Part shown: positions 1-7,513 of the stretch, one piece after another
How positions within the stretch are numbered: the first letter of the stretch is position 1
Layout of the letters: each line of letters starts with the position of its first letter
Source: Lacticaseibacillus nasuensis JCM 17158
Lineage (GTDB): Bacteria; Bacillota; Bacilli; Lactobacillales; Lactobacillaceae
Direction: 5' to 3'
Assembly (NCBI RefSeq): GCF_001434705.1
Contig: NZ_AZDJ01000030.1
Coordinates: 78,496-142,495, forward strand
DNA length: 64,000 nucleotides
Position numbers and translations under genes: made by a program
Notes under the pieces: generated by a model
What the model saw: the letters and a program-made list of their open reading frames with translations, nothing else
The model's database searches: none
Told to the model about the DNA's origin: nothing

Positions 1-15
1 TGCCGGCCGGTGATG

Positions 16-300
16 ACCCTTACACCTATAAATGTCATTGAGATCGCCAAATGTTAAGGTCGCAAATTCAAGAAATTTCAAAAGACTATTGTACCAAGGG
101 TTACAGGCACTTATTTTGATGAGAGTTTCCTCATTTTCCCTGTAACGGTACCTTCTCATTAAATCGACCGCCATTTTTCCGTTTAAATGGATAAAAGCCG
201 AAATTCAAAATATTGCCAAAATAGAAATGCTGTTACACCGGGGCTAATTGGCCAAAAACTTAACATTTTGGATTCTCAATGACATTTATCTGTGTAGGGT
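16..300. mobile_element. MITE-like element with ~45-bp imperfect terminal inverted repeats
   Basis: The left end (about 16-60) and the reverse complement of the right end (about 300-256) align over roughly 45 positions with few mismatches. They share the 16-base core ATAAATGTCATTGAGA and a second block AAATGTTAAG. The interior has its own inverted repeat (GTTACAGG near 99-106 against CCTGTAAC near 139-146), so most of the element could fold. No transposase is encoded. No clear target-site duplication is seen in the flanks. Best read as a non-autonomous element derived from an insertion sequence of unidentified family, or a solo remnant. Confidence 0.6.
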
Positions 301-336
301 AGTTGCCCTAACAAATTCCGAAAGGAGGTGCAGCAC

Positions 337-429
337 ATGCCACGCGGATTGCTGATTCACTTCAGCGCATGCCCGTTGCAGATCACCTACCGAGTCGAAG
401 CCTGCCCGCTACGAGTAACTCCAGCTTGA
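337..429 (+). CDS. Small ORF of 30 aa with a near-perfect Shine-Dalgarno
   Basis: An ATG at 337 lies 6 bases after AAAGGAGGTG (321-330), one of the best ribosome binding sites in the window, and opens a 30-codon frame ending in TGA at 427-429. The product is Cys- and Pro-containing and has an internal near-repeat (ACPLQIT then ACPLRVT). It begins just outside the inverted-repeat element. A second ATG starts at the next base (430) and would run antisense into the DUF805 gene. No family recognised; it may be a leader peptide, a small protein or chance. The ribosome binding site is the only strong support. Confidence 0.4.
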   Translation: MPRGLLIHFSACPLQITYRVEACPLRVTPA

Positions 430-454
430 ATGGGGTTACCATCGCCATATCACC

Positions 455-988
455 TTAATGGACTGCAGGCCTTGTTGACTGACTGGGCAACAGCGCAATC
501 ACTAGAATTGAAATGCTCACAATGCCACTCACCAGCAACCGAAGCGAATGCAACTGAGGCGGGATCAGATAATCGGCCCAGCTAATGATGAACAGTCCGG
601 CATACCAGCCCCAGTGAATCCCAACATCAGCGAAGCGTCGCACATTCAGACTGGCTGTTGGCACTAACAACAGGATAAAAATGGCGACCGCAAGAATTTT
701 GAGCCATAAGCTATCACCAAAAAACATCGTCAAGATGTCTTGGTGGGCCGTGCGTTGAATAATTTCAGCTTGAGTCAAACCTTGGTTGACCAGGCGTACC
801 GTGTTAAACGCGGAGCGATAGGCCATTGTCATGCTCATCACGATGCCGCAGACGCCGGGAATAATCTGCCACCACCAATACTCACTGCGCGTACTTCGAC
901 CTGTAAAATTAAAATAGTTGGCGAAAAAGCCCTTAATGGCACGGAATCCGCGAGCAGCATAATAACGATTGTTCATTTCTTCTTTCAT
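455..988 (-). CDS. DUF805 family membrane protein
   Basis: 177 aa. The N-terminus carries the DUF805 signature, an aromatic segment followed by FTGRSTRSEYWWW (about residues 28-40), then several hydrophobic segments (about 42-58, 95-112, 127-142, 150-168) and RRFADVG between the second and third. These are small integral membrane proteins (YhaH type) of unknown function. The ATG at 988 is preceded by GGGGAG. A 6-bp-stem hairpin (1001-1016) sits just upstream of this ribosome binding site. It is a single-gene unit with no partner visible. Confidence 0.8.
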   Translation of the reverse strand: MKEEMNNRYYAARGFRAIKGFFANYFNFTGRSTRSEYWWWQIIPGVCGIVMSMTMAYRSAFNTVRLVNQGLTQAEIIQRTAHQDILTMFFGDSLWLKILAVAIFILLLVPTASLNVRRFADVGIHWGWYAGLFIISWADYLIPPQLHSLRLLVSGIVSISILVIALLPSQSTRPAVH

Positions 989-1521
989 TGTCTCTCCCCT
1001 GCAACTCAGTAGTTGCGGTAAATGATTGGACTTTTAATTTACTGACAGTCTCCACCACGATGACTCAATTTGAGCCTAGCGTGCTTGTGGCATTGCCCTC
1101 GTGAATGAGTTCGCAGGACTAATAACAAATGATACAACTTCTTCACACTGACAACGTGAAGACATTCGTATTTTTTGCCTAGCGTATTTCTCTTATCCAA
1201 CCTTAACGGCACGAAGCTTCCCGCAATTAGCTATTGAGCGGTGACTTAGGATAGCTTGGCGTGCGATTGGAAGCTCATCAGCATATCAAAAATTCATGTT
1301 ATCTATGATTGGTAAAAGAATAACGCAATTGTACGCACTAAGCGAATAATCTTGGTGCACATTAAACTGATTTGTGCATCATGCTGCCAGCACCAGTATC
1401 ACGCTTAAACAAATCGTGATATACCAAAATAGCTTCATTCCAAATGGGAATGAAGCTATTTGTGTGGCCAAAAACTAATTCATGTTACCACATCAATTTA
1501 CTACCCCGCTTTGCGTCTAGG
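989..1521. other. Non-coding stretch between DUF805 gene and transaldolase gene
   Basis: No credible gene. It holds small hairpins at 1001-1016 (GCAACT/AGTTGC) and 1141-1161 (CTTCAC/GTGAAG), plus the long perfect hairpin listed separately at 1427-1461. Nothing else recognised. Confidence 0.5.
1427..1461. terminator. Perfect 15-bp hairpin, probable bidirectional terminator
   Basis: 1427-1441 pairs perfectly with 1447-1461 around a 5-base loop, with A-rich and T-rich ends (AAATAGC / GCTATTT). It lies about 60 bases beyond the stop of the aldolase gene at 1522 (minus strand). There is no long T-run outside the stem, so termination is likely but not certain. Confidence 0.55.
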
Positions 1522-2166
1522 TTAGTTAACCTTCGCCCAGTCAGTAGCAAATTTTTCGATGCTGTCCGTGGTGATCTGATCAGCCATCATCCCCGTCAAC
1601 AAATCATAAGGCATGGCAATTGCATCGACGCCCAAATCAATCACCGCGTTAAGCTGATCAGAGTTGCGAACACTTGCCGCCATGACCTGCGTTTCTAGCC
1701 CATTGTCCTTAATGTACTGTAGCACCTTCTTGAGAAAACCCAGCCCGTCGCGACCATGGTCGTTCAGTCGCGCCACGTAGATTGAAACGAATTGGATACC
1801 AGCTTCCAGCGCCAACACTGCTTGTTGCATGTTGCACACAGCGGTGACGTTAATGGCAAATCCTTCTGCCTTCAACCGCGGAATTGCTTTGAGGCCTCCC
1901 AGTGACATTGGAATTTTGACAATCAAACGAGATTTATCAACGTACTGCTCAAACCAAGCAACTTCTTGATAAATCTTCTTTTCATCGGTAGTAACCACCT
2001 GGAGGTGCACTCGGTCGTTCGGATAAGCAGCAAAGGTACTGAAAGTTTCTTCCCATGGTTGCTGTTCCTGAGCGATAACAGTCGGATTAGTGATGATACC
2101 CGATAAGGGGTAAGCATGCGCCGCAGTCAACACCTTTTGATTTGCGCTTGCAATCCAAATATCCAT
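1522..2166 (-). CDS. fsa: Transaldolase-like fructose-6-phosphate aldolase (FSA/TalC family)
   Basis: 214 aa, the short TalC/FSA length rather than the >300 aa of classical transaldolase. The Schiff-base lysine is K84 in LIVKIPMS, matching VKVP of E. coli FSA. Other family blocks are SGIITNPTV (22-30), the NVTAV strand and IAMPYDLL near the C-terminus. It is a cytoplasmic class I aldolase that cleaves or forms a ketose phosphate, or transfers dihydroxyacetone. It lies 32 bases downstream of a DapA-family aldolase on the same strand, so the two are probably co-transcribed and act on one carbohydrate. The exact substrate cannot be told from sequence. Confidence 0.8.
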   Translation of the reverse strand: MDIWIASANQKVLTAAHAYPLSGIITNPTVIAQEQQPWEETFSTFAAYPNDRVHLQVVTTDEKKIYQEVAWFEQYVDKSRLIVKIPMSLGGLKAIPRLKAEGFAINVTAVCNMQQAVLALEAGIQFVSIYVARLNDHGRDGLGFLKKVLQYIKDNGLETQVMAASVRNSDQLNAVIDLGVDAIAMPYDLLTGMMADQITTDSIEKFATDWAKVN

Positions 2167-2198
2167 GAAGCCTTACCATTCCTTCCATGCTAACATAA

Positions 2199-3098
2199 TC
2201 AGATTATACCCTGGGCCCGGTAGTCCGCGACCACCTGACCAATGTCTGCTGCCAACTTTGAACCCTCTTCTGGCATTAACGCAGGCCGCCGCGCCGGACC
2301 AACAGCTACACCGGCGGCTGTCAACGCAGCCTTCAACGATACTGGGATGGTTGCTTCATGCAAGACGTCACGTAACGGTTCGACTTGCCCCTGATACTTC
2401 TTTGCAGCTTCAAGATCACCTGCTTTAAATGCATGGTAAATATTGACTGCCGAAGCCGTCAACAAGTTTCCCGTCCCAGTAATTGCGGCATCCCCGCCGT
2501 GCTGAAGGGCTTCAAGTATTTTCCCATCTGATCCCATAATCACCGTAAAGTCGTCATCCTTACGATTAGCCAAATAACCATCAAAGTTATCCCAGCTACC
2601 CGAAGAATCTTTGATTCCAATGATGTTTGGATGTTGTGACAATATTTTGATTGACGATGGGTCAATATTGATCCCGGTTTTTGCCGGCATGTTATACAGG
2701 ACGCATGGAACGCTTACCACATCGGCAATGGCCTGATAATGCGCGATTAATTCAGTTTGACTCGGTGCGACAAACGACGGCGAAACCAGTGAAATCGCAT
2801 CCGGTTGCAACTGGGCAATCCGCTGCGAGAAAGTTATCGTCTCTTTGGTACTGTTCAACCCGGTCCCGACAATCACCTTGGTCCGCCCAGCAACCACCTG
2901 GATCACAGATTCGGCAAAGCGAAACTTCTCTTCTTCCGTCATGGTATATGCTTCACCATTGGTACCGAGAATGAACAACCCAGCAATATCGAACTGTAGC
3001 AAGTACTCAATTAATTGTTTAGTCCGCGGTAAACTGACATTTTCATCGTCATCAAACGGCGTGACCATAGCGACTAATATTCCTGAAAATGGCGTCAT
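2199..3098 (-). CDS. DapA/NanA-family aldolase (first of two paralogues)
   Basis: 299 aa (beta/alpha)8 class I aldolase of the dihydrodipicolinate synthase/N-acetylneuraminate lyase family. The Schiff-base lysine is K163 in GIKDSSG and the catalytic tyrosine Y135 is in LYNMPAKTG. The substrate loop is GTNGE (45-49) rather than GTTGE. It is grouped with an FSA-type aldolase and not with lysine biosynthesis genes, which argues for a 2-keto-3-deoxy sugar acid or related keto acid as substrate rather than DapA activity. The ATG has AAAGGAAG upstream. A paralogue lies at 13969-14856 with the catalytic residues at the same positions. Confidence 0.75.
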   Translation of the reverse strand: MTPFSGILVAMVTPFDDDENVSLPRTKQLIEYLLQFDIAGLFILGTNGEAYTMTEEEKFRFAESVIQVVAGRTKVIVGTGLNSTKETITFSQRIAQLQPDAISLVSPSFVAPSQTELIAHYQAIADVVSVPCVLYNMPAKTGINIDPSSIKILSQHPNIIGIKDSSGSWDNFDGYLANRKDDDFTVIMGSDGKILEALQHGGDAAITGTGNLLTASAVNIYHAFKAGDLEAAKKYQGQVEPLRDVLHEATIPVSLKAALTAAGVAVGPARRPALMPEEGSKLAADIGQVVADYRAQGII

Positions 3099-3953
3099 GA
3101 ATGCACTGCTTCCTTTCAGTTTGATTGCTTAACGTAACGACGATAGCTTGCTTTGCCATTCTATTAAACAATTCGTTAACCAACTACACAAATCATACTG
3201 TTCCAATTAAGCCAACACCAGCTTATAGTTCTAATGTATGCGGTTCATGATGGCAACTCAAGCTGGATTGGTGCCAGTTTTTGTTCAGATGGTCACAAAC
3301 AGTATGGACATGCATGATTGATGCTGAAAACTGCTTCTTAACTCCGAATTGCCAGAAGAAATAACCAATCCCCCATCACGGTGAGCATCAACGCTCACTT
3401 GAATGAGAAGCTTTTTTCACACCGACTGAACAGCTTTTACTGGCAGCCATTCAAGCAAGCAAAAATCTGTGTAACCGCCACGCCTTTCTGACTAGTATCT
3501 TGCTCAAAACTAAATTTCCGCAACGACAAGCTTGCCGTTGCCGAGTTGGTAAGAGCGATGGTGCAGAAGAGAAATGATTCTCGCAGACTGTACGGCAATA
3601 TCACCCAGACCATAATTCTTAGCTGGGTGGATTCTTTTACTCAGAAAGGAGCACCATCTCATCTTCAACTCGTATGTCGAAGTCAAGTAGATCAGTTTCC
3701 CAATATGAAGACATTGTGTTAATTCTTCCACGTAAACGGGATCCACTTTGGTTGGGTTTAATGAATCTTAGGAAGAATAATACAAAGCTGGTTCATGGCG
3801 GCATAGATTCCAATAATGACTGTTTTCTTATTCCGAGGCCTCTAATCCATTTCTTCTCATGACATAATTACATCTAGCTGTCATATAGCGATAAAAGACA
3901 ACTTTTGTGTAGCCAAAACTCCGCCTACAACAATGAAAGATATAGAACATCAT
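3099..3953. other. Long non-coding or decayed stretch before the R-M island
   Basis: About 850 bases without a convincing gene. It contains hairpins GTGAGC/GCTCAC (3381-3398) and GCAACGACAAGCTTGCCGTTGC (3521-3542, one mismatch). An open reading frame of about 70 codons on the plus strand (roughly 3490-3720) has no start with a ribosome binding site and no family I recognise. It may be a gene remnant at the edge of a transferred island. Confidence 0.4.
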
Positions 3954-4646
3954 TCAACCGGAACGTTCAATATATCCCTGCTTTTGGTAGATAAGCAATT
4001 TCTCATGTACAATTCGAGTAAACCGGCTATTGCCGTACTTTCCGGACAGATCCTGCCTACCGGAGCTGGTATTATGCTGAACTTTAATCACCTCATCGAC
4101 AAGAGTGCCATGAAATTGAATATCACGTGCAGGATCATACAATTTTCCTCTTCGTCTGATAAGTCCCAACAAAACACCATATCGCCCACCGGCAGCGATC
4201 GATTCATATACTCTCGTAAACAACGAGGACATTACTGAGACATAGGCGTCATAGTCGCCAATGGAGGAGATGTCATGAACGTACTTCTTTCCTCGAAATT
4301 TGGCGTAATCTATCATGTTCCAATACGGCGGGTGTGCAAACACTAAATCCGCACCTTGAGGAACTTCATCATTAAGTGCATCCCAGCCGTTGTTTATATC
4401 TAAGTGCACTGACGTAACGATACCCATCTCACGAGCAACATCCCTTCCAGTCCCGCCACCTGAAAAAAGTTCCACAAACAAGTTTGGGGGTGCCACTGGG
4501 TAATATTGACTGATGAAATCGTATATCAAGTATCCAGAAGTATTCCCGGGATAATCAGCTCTCCCCCAATGCCCCCGTTGCGGGTACGAGACAATAGAAG
4601 TCTGAAACCCTTTTCCAGTGATGTACTGAGAATCTTCCCTGTTCAT
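3954..4646 (-). CDS. DNA methyltransferase (N6-A or N4-C type), R-M island
   Basis: 230 aa from the ATG at 4646, chosen because AAAGGAG lies 8 bases upstream; a GTG nine bases earlier overlaps that site. The SAM-binding motif I is LFVELFSGGGTG (57-68) and the catalytic motif IV is AHPPYW (104-109), in that order. The usual D/N-P-P-Y/W is here H-P-P-Y-W, which is atypical. It is divergent from the Dam-like methylase at 4830, which is followed by a nuclease gene. It is probably the second methyltransferase of a type II system, but could be a solitary enzyme. AT-richer than its surroundings. Confidence 0.65.
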   Translation of the reverse strand: MNREDSQYITGKGFQTSIVSYPQRGHWGRADYPGNTSGYLIYDFISQYYPVAPPNLFVELFSGGGTGRDVAREMGIVTSVHLDINNGWDALNDEVPQGADLVFAHPPYWNMIDYAKFRGKKYVHDISSIGDYDAYVSVMSSLFTRVYESIAAGGRYGVLLGLIRRRGKLYDPARDIQFHGTLVDEVIKVQHNTSSGRQDLSGKYGNSRFTRIVHEKLLIYQKQGYIERSG

Positions 4647-4800
4647 CTTTCTCACTCCTTTAGCATGTCAAAACAGATTTCGCAGTATCTCCTCAAACTT
4701 ACCCGGACGTTCTTCGAGGCGATACATTACCCCGTTTTCACGTCCTCAAACGGAACGAAAATCATTTCATCGCAACGCAACGGCTCAAAGAAATATTTGC

Positions 4801-4806
4801 TATAAT
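4801..4806 (+). promoter_or_regulatory. Extended -10 promoter for the Dam-like methylase gene
   Basis: TGCTATAAT is a perfect extended -10 (TGnTATAAT) 23 bases upstream of the ATG at 4830, with GAGTGAGG as ribosome binding site between. No good -35 is seen at the usual spacing, which is tolerable for an extended -10 promoter. Confidence 0.6.
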
Positions 4807-4829
4807 GTCGTGAGGAATGGAGTGAGGTC

Positions 4830-5696
4830 ATGTTCAACAAAAATAATGCGTTTATCCGTCCGTTCGTTAAATGGGCTGGCGGCAAACGCCAGTTAATCGG
4901 CGAAATTCAAAAGCAAATGCCAGCTCACTTCAATACATATTACGAGCCGTTTGTTGGTGGAGGAGCAGTTTTATTTAGCATAAAACCCAAGCACGCTGTA
5001 ATTAACGATTTTAATACTCAGTTGATTAATACATATAATGCTGTCATGAACAATCCCGAACAACTCCTAGCAGAGCTCTCACTTCATGAACAACAGAACT
5101 CCAAGGAGCACTATTACGAAGTTCGCGCCTATGACCGAGATGGCACGATTGATCACCTTTCTTCGACCCAACTCGCAGCTAGAATGATCTACCTAAACAA
5201 AACTGGATTTAACGGACTCTTTCGAGTTAATTCAAAGAATCAGATAAACGTTCCTTATGGGTTTTACAAACATCCCGCGATTGTTAACGAAAGCGTCATT
5301 AATGCAGACTCCAGTTACCTGAATTGGGCAAATATAAAAATTCTAAGTGGAGATTTTGAAGACGCGGTAAGGGATGTCAAACGCCACGATTTTGTTTACT
5401 TTGATCCGCCCTATGCTCCCATTACGAGTGATAGCGAGAGCTTTGTTAGCTACACACTTAACGGTTTTAATGAAGACTCACAAGTTCGTCTTCACGATGT
5501 GGTTGTACGTTTGGCTAAACTAGGAGCATACGTCATGGTCTCGAATTCTGACGTGCCTTTTATTCGGGACCTTTATAGTGATTTTGCCTCAGGAATTCAT
5601 TCTGTCCAAGCATCCCGGAACATCAACGCCAACGCCGCTGGGCGTGGAAAAGTTGGTGAAGTTATTATATGCACCTACCCTAGTGATGGAGAATGA
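4830..5696 (+). CDS. Dam-family (D12 class) DNA adenine N6-methyltransferase
   Basis: 288 aa. D12-class order of motifs: motif X FVKWAGGKRQL (12-22), SAM-binding YEPFVGGGAVLF (38-49) and catalytic FDPPY (191-195). This family methylates adenine in GATC or related sites (Dam, DpnM, M.EcoRV). Its partner is the nuclease gene that starts one base after its stop, so it most likely protects host DNA from that nuclease and shares its recognition site. Specificity cannot be read from sequence, although the DpnM-like motifs make a GATC-type site a reasonable first guess. Confidence 0.85.
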   Translation: MFNKNNAFIRPFVKWAGGKRQLIGEIQKQMPAHFNTYYEPFVGGGAVLFSIKPKHAVINDFNTQLINTYNAVMNNPEQLLAELSLHEQQNSKEHYYEVRAYDRDGTIDHLSSTQLAARMIYLNKTGFNGLFRVNSKNQINVPYGFYKHPAIVNESVINADSSYLNWANIKILSGDFEDAVRDVKRHDFVYFDPPYAPITSDSESFVSYTLNGFNEDSQVRLHDVVVRLAKLGAYVMVSNSDVPFIRDLYSDFASGIHSVQASRNINANAAGRGKVGEVIICTYPSDGE

Positions 5697-5697
5697 A

Positions 5698-6990
5698 ATG
5701 GGTAAAAAAAATAACGCAAATGAAACAAAAAATCAGGTTGCATGGGAATCTCTATTTGATAAGTTAGATATTCTAACCGCAATAGAGAGAGACCAATATT
5801 TTGTATTAACGGCTGAACAAATTAACAAAATTAGTCATCGAGAGGCGCGCCTGATGACAAAGTTTGATTGGCCAGACAGCCGTCCGGATATCTTAATACA
5901 AAATGGAATCTCCATTCTGCCAATTAATCGCGGTACTTATATTCTTGGAACATTCAATCCATACAGTTCTTTAAAAATAGCAAAGCCCAAACCAATTACA
6001 GCCACAATTCCAAACTTCATTCAGAGCTTCGATACCGGAAATATTAGTTCAGAATCAGTTGCGTTAAATATTGCCGAAGCCAGCGGCATGATTAATCAAG
6101 TGCTCGGGGAAAGTGGCCCGATTTATTCAACGTTAACTGGTCGAATGTCGTCAGACAATTTCAAATTTCGAATCGATGGTCTTGAAAAACCACTGGCTAT
6201 AAATGCTGCTCAGATTGAAATTGACGCCACGTACGAAAGCGCTGAAAACATAGCGATTATCGAAGCAAAGCGACATGTACCAGAACAGTTTATGGTCCGT
6301 CAGCTTTACTACCCGTACCGTGCTTTCTTAGCGAGAGGGATAACTAAGCCTCTGATTCCTATTTACTTTACGATAATTAATGGGTTATTTTCTTTCCACG
6401 TATATGAGTTCAAAGATCCTAATAACTATTCGTCCATTCACGAAGTAAAACAACTAGATTTTATTTTGAATGAACGCCTAACGATCACAGTTGATGATAT
6501 TCAGCGTTTATTGCACAATGCGGAAATCAAACCTGATAAGGTTACAATCCCTCAGGCGGATACCCTCGCTCGTTCGTTAGACATGATTCATCTCCTGGCA
6601 ACGCCGCAAACCAAATTTGATATTGCTGAGCATTATGGATTCGCGATTCGTCAATCTGATTACTATTTTAAATCATTGGAATATTTAGGAATTGCAGAAA
6701 GATCTAGCGATCGAAAGTATCAGCTCACCAAATACGGGATCGGCATTGATAACGAGCCAAATTTACAGCTCAGATATTTGGCAATTATGAAGGTAATGTT
6801 TACACACGAAGTTATTAACAAGGTTGCAAACTATTACCTGAAAACCGCCGGGAATGTAGAGTCATCTGAAATTGCGAAAATTGTTTACCACGCAAATAAA
6901 GCAGTTCCGCTTAACGAAGTCACCAGTCAGAGGCGGGCTAGCACAATCCTAAGCTGGGTAAGATGGATTTTCAATCTGATTGATGAGTGA
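5698..6990 (+). CDS. Type II restriction endonuclease, PD-(D/E)XK with C-terminal winged helix
   Basis: 430 aa from the ATG at 5698, one base after the methylase stop, with GGAG at 5688-5691. A PD-(D/E)XK nuclease motif is visible: D176 in EIDATYES, then IIEAK with E189 and K191. Residues about 300-360 read as a winged-helix segment (FDIAEHYGF ... YFKSLEYLGIAER ... YQLTKYG). Coupling to a DNA adenine methylase makes a restriction enzyme the best call. It resembles proteins annotated as type II restriction enzymes of a poorly studied family, not DpnII itself. Low GC suggests transfer. Confidence 0.7.
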   Translation: MGKKNNANETKNQVAWESLFDKLDILTAIERDQYFVLTAEQINKISHREARLMTKFDWPDSRPDILIQNGISILPINRGTYILGTFNPYSSLKIAKPKPITATIPNFIQSFDTGNISSESVALNIAEASGMINQVLGESGPIYSTLTGRMSSDNFKFRIDGLEKPLAINAAQIEIDATYESAENIAIIEAKRHVPEQFMVRQLYYPYRAFLARGITKPLIPIYFTIINGLFSFHVYEFKDPNNYSSIHEVKQLDFILNERLTITVDDIQRLLHNAEIKPDKVTIPQADTLARSLDMIHLLATPQTKFDIAEHYGFAIRQSDYYFKSLEYLGIAERSSDRKYQLTKYGIGIDNEPNLQLRYLAIMKVMFTHEVINKVANYYLKTAGNVESSEIAKIVYHANKAVPLNEVTSQRRASTILSWVRWIFNLIDE

Positions 6991-6998
6991 AACAGCCC

Positions 6999-7047
6999 AA
7001 AACACGGCGCAACCTGAAGTAATTCACTCCGGTTGCGCCGTGTTTTT
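6999..7047 (+). terminator. Strong rho-independent terminator after the nuclease gene
   Basis: AAAACACGGCGCAACC (6999-7014) pairs with GGTTGCGCCGTGTTTT (7031-7046), followed by T residues. It closes the methylase-nuclease operon, and symmetrical A/T ends would let it act in both directions. Confidence 0.85.
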
Positions 7048-7144
7048 GCCTAATTAAATTGAATCCCTTCATCGAAGAGTCTACTTAGCGCCTTGATATG
7101 AAGAAAGTAGGAGGCACAAAAATCTTCAGAGTAGAATGCCCTCA

Positions 7145-7330
7145 TCATCGACACTTTCTGCACCATGACTGATTTCGCCACTCATTATTTCCCATATCAC
7201 GATAACCAAATTCGAACATTGGTTTCTCTTCACCACAGTGAGGGCACACACGCATTATTTCCTGGCCATCTATGGAACTTGCTTGAATTATTGGCTCCAG
7301 AATATTTCTATCATCATGTTTACTATTCAT
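7145..7330 (-). CDS. Small zinc-ribbon protein (two CxxC knuckles)
   Basis: 61 aa. Cysteines C29, C32, C57 and C60 form CPHC ... CRKC, a treble-clef or zinc-ribbon arrangement; the surrounding WRNQSWCRKC recalls the zinc end of HNH-type proteins, though no HNH core is present. The ATG follows GGAGGTG and a promoter at 7354-7383. A second short frame of about 32 codons overlaps its stop (ATGA) and runs to about 7050, so this may be a frameshifted or two-cistron locus. Its position beside the R-M genes suggests a DNA-related accessory role, which is inference. Confidence 0.6.
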   Translation of the reverse strand: MNSKHDDRNILEPIIQASSIDGQEIMRVCPHCGEEKPMFEFGYRDMGNNEWRNQSWCRKCR

Positions 7331-7353
7331 TCCACACCTCCATCGTGGAAAGA

Positions 7354-7383
7354 ATTATAACCGAGTATTGGGGATGTGATCAA
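7354..7383 (-). promoter_or_regulatory. Sigma-A promoter for the small zinc-ribbon gene
   Basis: Minus-strand TTGATC (7378-7383), 18-base spacer, TATAAT (7354-7359), ending 24 bases before the ATG at 7330. Confidence 0.65.
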
Positions 7384-7513
7384 TAATTTTTTAACAAACT
7401 TGCGACTCCCTTTATTTTAAAAGTAAATAATCACATATCAGAATGTATAAATACCTCTTGGAGAGCTCGCAACGACTCACCCGATCGCTTAAATGTCCCC
7501 TCCTTGACGCGGG

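Noticed and set aside
3510-3746. 78-codon minus-strand frame in the gap before the R-M island
   Set aside because: No ribosome binding site, no recognised family; sits in a region that looks decayed.
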